Under the pieces are notes generated by a model that worked only from the letters and a program-made list of their open reading frames with translations, was not told the DNA's origin and made no database searches. Below are positions 1 to 7,785 of a DNA stretch of 33,799 nt, one piece after another. The stretch's first letter is position 1. Every line of letters starts with the position of its first letter. A program made the translations under genes and the position numbers. Source of the DNA: an uncultured Oscillospiraceae bacterium (GTDB lineage Bacteria > Bacillota > Clostridia > Oscillospirales > Oscillospiraceae); contig CALXDH010000027.1 of assembly GCA_944387015.1 (NCBI GenBank), positions 1-33,799 of the forward strand, written 5' to 3'.

Positions 1-730
1 GATCATGCAGTCCTATGACTTCTACCACATGTTCCAGACCGTGGGCTGCAACATGCAGTTCGGCGGCGACGACCAGTGGTCCAACATGCTGGGCGGCACG
101 GAGCTGATCCGCAAGAAGCTGGGCAAGGATGCCTACGCCATGACCATCACGCTGCTTTTGAACTCTGAGGGCAAGAAGATGGGCAAGACCGCCTCCGGCG
201 CCGTGTGGCTGGACCCCAATAAGACCTCTCCCTTCGATTTCTACCAGTACTGGCGCAACGTGGGCGATGCCGACGTTTTGAAGTGCATCCGGATGCTGAC
301 CTTCCTGCCCCTGGAGCAGGTGGACGAGATGGACAGCTGGGAGGGCAGCCAGCTCAACACGGCCAAGGAGATCCTGGCCTACGAGCTCACCAAGCTGGTC
401 CACGGCGAGGAGGAGGCCCAGAAGGCCCAGGAGGCCGCCCGGGCGCTCTTCGGCGGCTGCGGCGACTCCGCCAATATGCCCTGCACGAAACTCTGCCGGG
501 AGGACTTTGCCGGCGATGAGATCGACATTTTGACGCTGCTCGTCAAGTGCGGCCTGGCGCCCTCCAAGGCAGAGGCCCGGCGGCTGGTGCAGCAGGGCGG
601 CGTCAGTGTGGACGGCCAGAAAGTGGGCGACATCGCCGCCAAGTGGACCTGCAAGGACTGCTGCGGCGAGGGCGTCGTGGTGAAAAAGGGCAAGAAGGTC
701 TATCACAAGGCCATCCTGGAAGAGAAATAA
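1..730 (+). CDS. tyrS: Tyrosyl-tRNA synthetase, C-terminal part (5' end outside window)
   Basis: Class I aminoacyl-tRNA synthetase that charges tRNA-Tyr with tyrosine in the cytoplasm. The gene enters from the left edge and its reading frame begins at base 2, so the HIGH-motif half is missing. What remains shows the tyrosine/ATP-site stretch with GGDDQWSN, then a KMSKS-type loop written as KKMGKT near residue 59 of the visible part. A helical anticodon-binding region follows, and the last 60 or so residues form an S4-like RNA-binding domain (SKAEARRLVQQGGVSVDGQKV). The ATG at base 5 is internal, not the start. Downstream, 78 bases separate it from the ABC-F gene and hold only a weak GC-rich hairpin, so I cannot tell whether the two are cotranscribed. 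The family call is secure. Confidence 0.95.
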   Translation, partial: IMQSYDFYHMFQTVGCNMQFGGDDQWSNMLGGTELIRKKLGKDAYAMTITLLLNSEGKKMGKTASGAVWLDPNKTSPFDFYQYWRNVGDADVLKCIRMLTFLPLEQVDEMDSWEGSQLNTAKEILAYELTKLVHGEEEAQKAQEAARALFGGCGDSANMPCTKLCREDFAGDEIDILTLLVKCGLAPSKAEARRLVQQGGVSVDGQKVGDIAAKWTCKDCCGEGVVVKKGKKVYHKAILEEK

Positions 731-808
731 AAGCACGCGGCAGACGCGGCGCATCAGCGTCGCGCCTGTTTGTGCGTTTTGATACAACAAGCAAGGAAAG
801 GAATTACC

Positions 809-2434
809 ATGATCACTGTCAATGACGTCAGCTTGAACTTCTCCGGCCAGACGCTTTTCAAGCACGTGGACCTGAAGTTCGTCCCCGGCAACTGCTACGG
901 CATCATCGGCGCCAACGGCGCCGGCAAGACTACGTTCCTGCGGATCCTCTCCGGGGACCTGGAGCCCACCACCGGCGAGGTCGTCATCCCCAAGAACGAA
1001 CGGATGAGCGTTTTGAAGCAGGACCACTTCCAGTACGACGCTTACACGGTATTGGATACGGTCATCATGGGCAACCAGCATCTCTATGATGTGATGAAGG
1101 AGAAGGACGCCCTGTATGAGAAGGAGGACTTCTCCGACGAGGACGGTGTGAAGGCCAGCGAGCTGGAGGCGGAGTTTGCCGAAATGGGCGGCTGGGAAGC
1201 GGAGAGCGATGTCTCCCGTCTGATCCAGGGTCTGGGCCTCTCCAATGACATTTTGTACAGTGAGATGAGCACTCTCACCGCCAAGGAGAAGGTGAAAGTG
1301 CTGCTGGCCCAGGCGCTTTTCGGGAAGCCGGACATCATTTTGCTGGACGAGCCCACCAACCATCTGGACATCCAGGCCATCGAGTGGCTGGAGGACTTCC
1401 TGATGGACTGCGAGAGCCTTATCATCGTGGTCTCCCATGACCGTCACTTTCTCAACACCGTTTGTACCAGCATCGTGGACGTGGACTACGGCGGTATCCG
1501 CATGTACGTGGGCAACTACGATTTCTGGTACCAGTCCAGCCAGCTGATGCAGCGGATGATCCGGGACCAGAACAAGAAGAAGGAAGAGAAGATCAAGGAA
1601 CTTCAGGACTTCATCTCCCGCTTCTCCGCCAACAAGTCCAAATCCAAGCAGGCCACTGCCCGCCGCAAGCTCCTGGACAAGCTGACGGTGGAGGAGATGC
1701 CTGCCTCTTCCCGGCGCTATCCCTTCGTGGGCTTCACTATGGACCGGGAGCCCGGCAAGGAGATCCTGGCAGTGGAGGGCCTCTCCAAGACCGTGGACGG
1801 CCGCAAGGTGCTGGACAACGTGTCCTTCCGGGTGAACAAGGGTGATAAGATCGCCTTCGTGGGTGAGGACGAGATCGCCAAGACCACCCTCTTCAAGATC
1901 CTCATGGAGGAGATCGAGCCGGATGAGGGCACCTTCAAGTGGGGCACCACCATCACCACCAGCTATTTCCCCCTGGATAACTCTGCCTTCTTCAATGATT
2001 GCGACCTCAACCTGGTGGAGTGGCTGGGCCAGTACACCGGAAACACGGCGGAGGAGAGCACGGAGTCCTTCAAGCGCTCCTTCCTGGGCCGGATGCTCTT
2101 CTCCGGAGACGATGTGTACAAGCCCGTCAAGGTCCTCTCCGGCGGTGAGAAGGTCCGGTGCATGCTCTCCCGGATGATGCTCTACGGCTCCAACGTGCTG
2201 ATCCTGGACCAGCCCACCAACCACCTGGACCTGGAGTCCATCACCGCCGTGAACAACGGCCTCATCGACTTCAAGGGCGTGGTGCTCTTCGCAAGCCATG
2301 ACCACGAGTTCGTGGAGACCATCGCCAACCGCATCATGGAGTTCGTGGACGGAAAGCTCATCGATAAAATGTGCACCTATGACGAATATATCGCCGGACA
2401 GCGTGAGGAAATGCTCGCCCGTCTGAACGGATAA
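809..2434 (+). CDS. ABC-F family ATPase (YkpA/YbiT-like) with degenerate second ATP site
   Basis: Two ABC ATPase domains in one soluble chain of 541 residues, no membrane segments: the ABC-F layout, whose members act on ribosomes (translation factors or antibiotic-resistance proteins) rather than as transporters. The first domain is canonical: Walker A GANGAGKTT at residues 34-42 and Walker B LDEPTNHLD near 177-186. A charged linker (about 250-300, rich in Lys/Glu) separates the domains. In the second, the Walker A position reads GEDEIAKTT (352-360), lacking two of the usual glycines, and Walker B reads LDQPTNHLD with Gln468 where the catalytic Glu is expected. The LSGGE signature is intact. 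The start is the ATG at 809, seven or so bases after an AAGGAAAGG site; an upstream in-frame TTG at 770 lacks one. Subfamily assignment is from memory of YkpA-like proteins. Confidence 0.9.
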   Translation: MITVNDVSLNFSGQTLFKHVDLKFVPGNCYGIIGANGAGKTTFLRILSGDLEPTTGEVVIPKNERMSVLKQDHFQYDAYTVLDTVIMGNQHLYDVMKEKDALYEKEDFSDEDGVKASELEAEFAEMGGWEAESDVSRLIQGLGLSNDILYSEMSTLTAKEKVKVLLAQALFGKPDIILLDEPTNHLDIQAIEWLEDFLMDCESLIIVVSHDRHFLNTVCTSIVDVDYGGIRMYVGNYDFWYQSSQLMQRMIRDQNKKKEEKIKELQDFISRFSANKSKSKQATARRKLLDKLTVEEMPASSRRYPFVGFTMDREPGKEILAVEGLSKTVDGRKVLDNVSFRVNKGDKIAFVGEDEIAKTTLFKILMEEIEPDEGTFKWGTTITTSYFPLDNSAFFNDCDLNLVEWLGQYTGNTAEESTESFKRSFLGRMLFSGDDVYKPVKVLSGGEKVRCMLSRMMLYGSNVLILDQPTNHLDLESITAVNNGLIDFKGVVLFASHDHEFVETIANRIMEFVDGKLIDKMCTYDEYIAGQREEMLARLNG

Positions 2435-2457
2435 TTTTGTCTGTAACCAAAATGTAG

Positions 2458-2486
2458 TTGAATCCGCGAAATGCCGCCTCTATACT
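2458..2486 (+). promoter_or_regulatory. Sigma-A type promoter for the secreted protein gene
   Basis: TTGAAT at 2458-2463, a 17-base spacer, and TATACT at 2481-2486. Transcription would begin near 2493, about 25 bases before the ATG at 2518. The -35 box coincides with an in-frame TTG, so that TTG cannot be the translation start if this promoter is used. Confidence 0.7.
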
Positions 2487-2517
2487 GAGCGTATCTCGGT
2501 GTGGGGGTGGCATTTTC

Positions 2518-3690
2518 ATGTTCAGGCAGCAGCTTGCGGGGCTGGCGCTTTTGCTGGCGGTGACAGCAGGAGCGGCGGCGGCGGACCGGCTTTTTCAAAA
2601 GGAACCGGAACCGGAACTTCCCGTATGTGCTGTCGTTGCGCCGTTGGAAGGGGAGATCACCTCTCCGGACGGGCAGTTTTATGTCCGGCAGATGGGGGCG
2701 GACACCAGCGTTACAGCGGCGGGCCTCTATCCGGCGGAGCGCATCCAGGTAGTCAGCCGTAAGACCGGCGAGGTGCTGTGGGAGGACATCGGCTACTATC
2801 ATCAGTCGGTGCTGTGGTCTCCTGGGAGCCGGTATGCGGCCATTGCCCGGCGGGCCCGGACCTATCAGGTGGTTACCGTCATTGATACCCGTACCTTCCT
2901 TGCCTGGGATGTGACACTGCCGGACGGCGGGCCGATCCCGGAATATACCTTTTTGCCGGAGGACGATGCCTGGGGGACCTGGCAGAATGAGAATACGCTG
3001 CTTTTGACTGTGGGCCTGGGTGGTGACAGCGGTCCCAGGCGGTTTTACCGCTGTACGCTTCATTCCGAGGCGGACCAGTTCACCGGCAGTACGCTGGAGC
3101 AGACCCGGCAGTCCCTGACCGGCTTGTGGGACTTCGACAAGGATGGTGCGCCGGAGACTGCGGAAGTGGTTACGGTCTGGTCTCCGGAGGGGACGGCAGC
3201 CTGGTATGAGCTGCATATCAAAAAGGAAGATGGCTCCATCCTATGGAGCCAGGAAAACTTCTCCGATTCCCATGCCGGTTGGAGTTCCCTCTTTGCCTGT
3301 CAGGTCGGCGGGCAGGACTGCCTGCTGCGCTACACCCCGTGGATGGGGCAGGGCCTGGGGGCCTACTCCTATGAACTGTTCACGCTGGATGGGGCGGGAG
3401 AAGAAGTGCTGGTGAAAAAGAACCGGGTGGAGTTCGACATCGACGCGGGGATTCTGGATTTCGATCCCGCCGCTATCGCCGCCTTTTTGGAGGAGGTCCA
3501 CGGCTACCTTGCCGACAGCACTCTGCTTCTGAGCACCGGGGGGGGAAACGTGCGTTTCGGCACAGGTGGCGGAGAGTTCCGGGATGATCTGCGTTTTTGG
3601 AGTAAGGGCTGCCCCTATGACAACACCCTTTCTCTGGAGCAGAATCTGGAGCGGGCCAGAGATGCCCTCCTGACATCCTCAGGCGGTTGA
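2518..3690 (+). CDS. Secreted protein of unknown function, beta-propeller-like
   Basis: I do not recognise a specific family. The 390-residue product begins with a short hydrophobic segment followed by a run of alanines (residues 1-22, ending AAAAD), which looks like a signal peptide, so the protein is probably exported or membrane-tethered. The mature part is rich in Trp, Gly, Asp and aromatic residues and carries repeated strand-like blocks such as VLWSPGSRYAAIARR and TGEVLWEDIG. These resemble WD40/TolB-type propeller blades, although no full repeat set can be proven by eye. The start is the ATG at 2518 behind GGGGGTGG; the open frame extends to a TTG at 2458, but that codon lies in the promoter. 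The gene has its own promoter and converges on dapA across a shared hairpin. Confidence 0.7.
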   Translation: MFRQQLAGLALLLAVTAGAAAADRLFQKEPEPELPVCAVVAPLEGEITSPDGQFYVRQMGADTSVTAAGLYPAERIQVVSRKTGEVLWEDIGYYHQSVLWSPGSRYAAIARRARTYQVVTVIDTRTFLAWDVTLPDGGPIPEYTFLPEDDAWGTWQNENTLLLTVGLGGDSGPRRFYRCTLHSEADQFTGSTLEQTRQSLTGLWDFDKDGAPETAEVVTVWSPEGTAAWYELHIKKEDGSILWSQENFSDSHAGWSSLFACQVGGQDCLLRYTPWMGQGLGAYSYELFTLDGAGEEVLVKKNRVEFDIDAGILDFDPAAIAAFLEEVHGYLADSTLLLSTGGGNVRFGTGGGEFRDDLRFWSKGCPYDNTLSLEQNLERARDALLTSSGG

Positions 3691-3719
3691 ACCGGCAGAG
3701 AAAGGAGATCCTGTGTGAA

Positions 3720-3749
3720 AAAGCGGCCGTCCGAAAGGACGGCCGCTTT
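3720..3749. terminator. Bidirectional intrinsic terminator between the secreted protein gene and dapA
   Basis: Perfect 13-bp stem (AAAGCGGCCGTCC with its complement at 3737-3749) closed by a GAAA loop. Its A/T ends give short U-tracts on both strands, fitting the convergent genes on either side. Confidence 0.85.
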
Positions 3750-3767
3750 AATATGTTTGCGGGGATG

Positions 3768-4664
3768 TTACGGTTCCGGCAGAGTCAGACCCATTTTGGT
3801 CAGGGCCTCACGGATGCGTCGGAGATTTGCCTCGCTGGGTTCGCACAGCGGAAGCCGCAGAGAGCCTACCTCCCAGCCCAGAAGGCCCAGGGCGGTTTTC
3901 ACGGGGATGGGGTTGACGTCGCAGAACATGGCATCGCAGAAGTCCTTCAGCGCCAGCTGGAGCGTGCCTGCCTGGGCAAAGTCGTTGTCCATGCACAGCT
4001 TTACCAGCGTGTGCATCTCCGCCGGCAGAATGTTGGCCACTACGGAGATAACGCCCTTGCCTCCCAGGGCGCAGATGGGGACGGTCTCGTCGTCGTTGCC
4101 GGACCAGATAAAAAAGTCCTCCGGGCAGAGGTTTCGGGTCCGCTGGATGGCTCCCAGGTTGTCAGAGGCCTCCTTGACGCCGTTGATATTGGGGTGCTTG
4201 GCAAGCTCGGCATAGGTCTCCGGCGCCATGGTCACCCCGGTGCGGGAGGGAACATCATAGAGGATCATGGGGATCTGCACCGCGTCGGCGACAGCCAGAT
4301 AATGGCGGATCAGCCCCGACTGGGACGCCTTGTTGTAATAGGGCGTCACCAGCAGCAGCCCGTCGGCGCCGGCACGCTCTGCGTCCCGGGAAAGGGTCAT
4401 GGCGTTTTCTGTGGCATTGGAGCCGGAACCGGCGATCACCGGGACCCGGCCGTTTACGTGCTCCACGCAGAACTCGATGGTCCGCATCCGCTCGTGATAG
4501 CTCATGGTGCTGGCTTCTCCAGTGGTGCCGCAGACGATGACGGCGTCTGTTCCGTTTTCCAGCTGAAAATCCAGAAGCCGCCCCAGAACGGGCAGATCTA
4601 CTGTCTCTTTCGTAAAGGGCGTGACGATGGCCACGCCGGAACCGGTGAAAAGTGGCGTGCGCAT
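3768..4664 (-). CDS. dapA: 4-hydroxy-tetrahydrodipicolinate synthase
   Basis: Condenses pyruvate with aspartate semialdehyde, the first committed step toward diaminopimelate (peptidoglycan), lysine and, in spore formers, dipicolinate. The 298-residue product has the usual TIM-barrel length. Visible landmarks are GTTGE at 46-50, the tyrosine of LYDVPSRTG at about 136, and the Schiff-base lysine in GVKEASDN at about 164. The start at 4664 follows a full TATAGGAGGT site six bases away; the frame stays open upstream, but the extension is not protein-like. It lies directly downstream of asd, which makes its substrate. A terminator after asd and a weak promoter upstream suggest separate transcription. 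Confidence 0.96.
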   Translation of the reverse strand: MRTPLFTGSGVAIVTPFTKETVDLPVLGRLLDFQLENGTDAVIVCGTTGEASTMSYHERMRTIEFCVEHVNGRVPVIAGSGSNATENAMTLSRDAERAGADGLLLVTPYYNKASQSGLIRHYLAVADAVQIPMILYDVPSRTGVTMAPETYAELAKHPNINGVKEASDNLGAIQRTRNLCPEDFFIWSGNDDETVPICALGGKGVISVVANILPAEMHTLVKLCMDNDFAQAGTLQLALKDFCDAMFCDVNPIPVKTALGLLGWEVGSLRLPLCEPSEANLRRIREALTKMGLTLPEP

Positions 4665-4710
4665 GGTGGTACCTCCTATACTGTTCGACCGTTTGTTGGC
4701 TTTGGTTCCG

Positions 4711-4740
4711 ATTGTACAGAATGACTTTATGCAATGTAAT
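4711..4740 (-). promoter_or_regulatory. Possible dapA promoter
   Basis: On the minus strand, ATTACA (4735-4740), an 18-base spacer and TACAAT (4711-4716). The -35 is a 4/6 match, so this is tentative, but a promoter is expected because a strong terminator separates asd from dapA. Confidence 0.35.
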
Positions 4741-4796
4741 TTGAAAATGTGCCGAAAACTATGCAAAACATGCGCTTATTTACGGAAGCAGGGCAG

Positions 4797-4827
4797 AAAA
4801 AACCGGATGCCATACAGGCATCCGGTT
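4797..4827 (-). terminator. Intrinsic terminator of asd
   Basis: 11-bp stem AACCGGATGCC (4801-4811) paired with 4817-4827 around a 5-base loop. On the minus strand it is followed by six U's. It lies just after the asd stop. Confidence 0.88.
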
Positions 4828-4847
4828 CTTTGGTAACGAATGGATGA

Positions 4848-5933
4848 TCAGTCCATATAGCCCTGCTTGCACAGCAGCTCTGCCAAGAGCACCGCCCCGC
4901 CGGCAGCACCCCGGAGGGTGTTGTGGGAGAGGCAGACGAACTTGTAGTCGTACTGGGTGTCGGGACGCAGACGGCCAATGGAGACGGCCATGCCGTGCTC
5001 CAGATTCCGGTCCAGACGAGTCTGGGGCCGGTTCTCCTCCTCAAAGTAGTGGAGGAACTGCTTGGGAGCGGAGGGAAGCTCCAATTCCTGGGGCACGCCC
5101 CGGAAGGCAGCCCAGTCGGCTTTGATCTGCTCCATGGAGGGGGCCTTGCCATCGGCGAACTTCATGAACACGGCGGCCATGTGGCCGTCCTGGCAGGCCA
5201 CCCGGAAGCACTGGGCGGTGATGGCGGGACCGGCGGCCTTGACGATCTTGCCGTCCTGCAAATGGCCCCAGAGCTTGAGGGGCTCCTGCTCGCTCTTTTC
5301 CTCCTCGCCGCCGATGTAGGGGATGCAGTTGTCTACCATCTCCGGCCAGCGTTCAAAGGTCTTGCCGGCACCGGAAATGGCCTGATAGGTGCACACCAGG
5401 GCCTGTTCCAGACCGTACTTTTTCAGCGGGTGCAGTGCGGGGACATAGCTCTGGAGAGAGCAGTTGGACTTGACAGCAATGAAGCCCCGCTTGGTGCCCA
5501 GACGCTTGCGCTGGGCCTCGATAACGGCGGTGTGCTCGGGGTTGATCTCCGGCACCACCATGGGCACGTCATCCGTCCAGCGGTGGGCGGAGTTATTGGA
5601 GACGATGGGGCACTCCAGCTTGGCATATTTCTCCTCCAGGGCCCGGATGTCCTCTTTCTTCATATCCACGGCGCAGAAACAGAAATCCACCATGCCTGCC
5701 AGCTTTTCGGCGTCGGCCTCGGCGTCCAGAACCACCAGATTCTTCGCCTCTTCCGGCAGGGGAACGTCCAGCGCCCAGCGGCCTTCTACCGCTTCAGCAT
5801 AAGTCTTTCCAGCGCTGCGGCCGCTGGCGGCGATGGCGGTCAGCTGGAACCAGGGATGGTTCTCCATCAGCGTGATGAACCGCTGTCCCACCATGCCGGT
5901 GCCGCCAATGATGCCAACTTTGTACTGTTTCAT
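4848..5933 (-). CDS. asd: Aspartate-semialdehyde dehydrogenase, archaeal/fungal-type family
   Basis: NADPH-dependent reduction of aspartyl phosphate to aspartate semialdehyde, the branch point for lysine/diaminopimelate, threonine and methionine. The 361-residue product opens with a Rossmann nucleotide loop GIIGGTGMVGQRF (residues 7-19). The catalytic cysteine is Cys158 in SNCSLQ. A second substrate-binding stretch, QAISGAGK, follows. Its length and the C-terminal wording (CFRVACQDGHMAAVF) match the archaeal/eukaryal-like branch (the asd_EA type) rather than the shorter USG-1 enzyme usual in Bacillus. The start at 5933 has AGGAGGAAC seven bases upstream. It sits upstream of dapA on the same strand and has its own terminator. 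I saw no convincing promoter for it on the minus strand. Confidence 0.94.
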   Translation of the reverse strand: MKQYKVGIIGGTGMVGQRFITLMENHPWFQLTAIAASGRSAGKTYAEAVEGRWALDVPLPEEAKNLVVLDAEADAEKLAGMVDFCFCAVDMKKEDIRALEEKYAKLECPIVSNNSAHRWTDDVPMVVPEINPEHTAVIEAQRKRLGTKRGFIAVKSNCSLQSYVPALHPLKKYGLEQALVCTYQAISGAGKTFERWPEMVDNCIPYIGGEEEKSEQEPLKLWGHLQDGKIVKAAGPAITAQCFRVACQDGHMAAVFMKFADGKAPSMEQIKADWAAFRGVPQELELPSAPKQFLHYFEEENRPQTRLDRNLEHGMAVSIGRLRPDTQYDYKFVCLSHNTLRGAAGGAVLLAELLCKQGYMD

Positions 5934-5997
5934 GATATGTTCCTCCTGCTGCTTTGATTCCGGCGGATCGTCCGATCCCCGGTTTTGGCGATATGGG

Positions 5998-6026
5998 TTG
6001 AATGTACCGCGGGTTTGTACTATAAT
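5998..6026 (+). promoter_or_regulatory. Sigma-A type promoter for the SpoIID-like gene
   Basis: TTGAAT at 5998-6003, a 17-base spacer, then a perfect TATAAT at 6021-6026. Transcription would start near 6033, giving an untranslated leader of about 100 bases. The match is to a vegetative rather than a sporulation sigma factor. Confidence 0.75.
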
Positions 6027-6132
6027 ACCGAATATTAGGGAAATGCGAGCCTTGTTTTTCTGTCACGGACATTTGTATGTATGGTAGCATACTTTTCCGA
6101 GTCCGTCAAGGCTATGGACGTTGGGAGGATGC

Positions 6133-7770
6133 ATGAAAAAGTTGTTTTTGACCTTGACATTTGTTGTCACATTTTTTGCGCTCTCTGCAGTTTCCGCCTC
6201 CGCCGTGACCAATGACACGGTGAAAGTGGGGCTGCGGTATGGGTCCTCAGCCATGTTTTCCGCCAACCTGGAAAACGCGGTGGGCAGCGGATATACCTTC
6301 GGCTGGTATGACGAGGACCGATCCTTCCACGACCTGGGGGAGACGGAGGAGACCACCATCTCCATGACCTCCGCCGGGACGATCTGTCTGGATTCCTCCG
6401 GCAACTATTCCGCCTCCTCCGGCAGCCGCACCCTGGGGCCGTGGCACGCCCAGATCGACGGTTTTGACAGCTATGAGGACGCGCTGGATGAGGCAGAGGC
6501 CTGGGACGGCGGATACCCTGCCTGGATCGACGGGGAATTCGTGGTCCGAGTGGGCTGCTATGAGAGCCGGGACGAAGCGGAGGATATGGCGGCAGAATGC
6601 GGCGGTGACGCGGTGAAATCCGGTTCCACCGGCGTGATGGTCACGGTGACCCGTACCACGCAGGTGCTCTTTGAATTCGACTGCGGCGGCGCGCTGAACC
6701 TCGGCGTGCAGCCTGATGGCGGCAGCCGCAGCGCAGTCACTTGGTTCAAGGGATACAAGTATCAGGGCGGGTTTGAATATCCCCGGGTCACGGGCGGTAA
6801 TCTGAATGTCATCAACGTGGTGGATCTGGAGAGCTATGTTCGGGGCGTCCTTCCCTATGAGATGAGCGGTTCCTGGCCCCTGGAAGCCCTGAAAGCCCAG
6901 GCAGTCTGTGCCCGGACCTACGCCTGCTACACCACCAAGCACCTTGCAAGCTACGGCTTCGATGTATGCAACACCACGGACTGTCAGGTATACAACGGTC
7001 TCAACACCGCCACTGATCTGAGCAACCAGGCGGTGGAGGAGACGGCAGGGGAGTGCCTTTGGTATGACGGACGGCTGGTGGAGGCAGTCTACCACTCCTC
7101 TGACGGCGGCGCCACGGAGGATGCCGCCTATGTCTGGGGCAGCGACGTGGGCTATCTGAAGGGGAAGAAAGACCCCTACGAGGCTATGACCACCATCCCC
7201 AACTACACCTACACCGTCACCTATACCCCGGCGCAGCTGACCTGGGTCTTGCAGAACAGCGGATACTCCATCGGCACCGTCCGGGATGTGTACATCTCCG
7301 AGTACACGCCCCTGGGCCATGTCTACAAGGTCACGTTCGTGGACAGCTCCGGCAAGGCGCTGACAGTGAAAGGCGACTCTGCCCGGATGGCCTTTTACAG
7401 CACCACGTACAGCAAAAACGTCCGCAGCCTCAATTTCACCATCTCCGGCGGCAGCGGCGGCAGCGGAAGCTACTACATCAACGGCGCATCTAATCAGCGC
7501 TCCTCTCTGGAGGGAGCCAGTGTGATCTCCGGCAGCGGGACCGTGTCCACGCTCTCGGGGAACCTGTATGCCATCTCCGGCAGCGGAACCACCAGCGCCC
7601 TCACCGGCGGCAGCTCTGCCGCCTCCTCTGGTGATACTTTTGTGATCACGGGCACCGGCAACGGGCATCATGTCGGCATGAGCCAGTACGGTGTCAAGGC
7701 CATGGCGGAGCAGGGCTACGATTACCAGGATATTCTGGAATTTTATTATACAGACATCACCATCGGGTGA
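6133..7770 (+). CDS. SpoIID/LytB domain-containing cell-wall protein
   Basis: Exported protein of 545 residues with a clear signal peptide (MKK, hydrophobic core, cleavage probably after SASA at residue 24). Residues about 100-160 look like a SPOR-type peptidoglycan-binding unit. From about 215 the SpoIID/LytB domain begins: GVLPYEMSGSWPLEALKAQAVCARTYA contains Glu243, aligned by eye with the catalytic glutamate of SpoIID lytic transglycosylases. The family's closing block, GHHVGMSQYGVKAMAEQGYDY, sits near the C-terminus. Between them are two Ser/Gly-rich ISGSGT repeats. The ATG at 6133 has GGGAGG only a few bases ahead; a TTG at 6121 is a weaker option. A vegetative promoter and the lack of spoIIM/P/Q neighbours suggest a paralogue rather than SpoIID itself, but that is inference. 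queA follows after 15 bases. Confidence 0.88.
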   Translation: MKKLFLTLTFVVTFFALSAVSASAVTNDTVKVGLRYGSSAMFSANLENAVGSGYTFGWYDEDRSFHDLGETEETTISMTSAGTICLDSSGNYSASSGSRTLGPWHAQIDGFDSYEDALDEAEAWDGGYPAWIDGEFVVRVGCYESRDEAEDMAAECGGDAVKSGSTGVMVTVTRTTQVLFEFDCGGALNLGVQPDGGSRSAVTWFKGYKYQGGFEYPRVTGGNLNVINVVDLESYVRGVLPYEMSGSWPLEALKAQAVCARTYACYTTKHLASYGFDVCNTTDCQVYNGLNTATDLSNQAVEETAGECLWYDGRLVEAVYHSSDGGATEDAAYVWGSDVGYLKGKKDPYEAMTTIPNYTYTVTYTPAQLTWVLQNSGYSIGTVRDVYISEYTPLGHVYKVTFVDSSGKALTVKGDSARMAFYSTTYSKNVRSLNFTISGGSGGSGSYYINGASNQRSSLEGASVISGSGTVSTLSGNLYAISGSGTTSALTGGSSAASSGDTFVITGTGNGHHVGMSQYGVKAMAEQGYDYQDILEFYYTDITIG

Positions 7771-7785
7771 AGAACAGGATTTGAC

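Noticed and set aside
731-808. GC-rich hairpin between tyrS and the ABC-F gene as a terminator
   Set aside because: Only short 5-bp stems can be drawn and no clean U-run follows. Not strong enough to call.
3715-3760. AAAGGAG followed by GTG, resembling a translation start after the secreted protein gene
   Set aside because: The frame immediately enters a perfect terminator hairpin and then dapA antisense.
3687-4724. Open frame of 345 codons on the plus strand following the secreted protein gene
   Set aside because: Antisense to dapA, which has clear catalytic motifs and a strong ribosome binding site.
7480-7640. ISGSGT-type repeats in the SpoIID-like protein, considered as a new repeat domain
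   Set aside because: Serine/glycine-rich insertions are, as far as I recall, common in SpoIID/LytB proteins of clostridia. Only two copies are visible.
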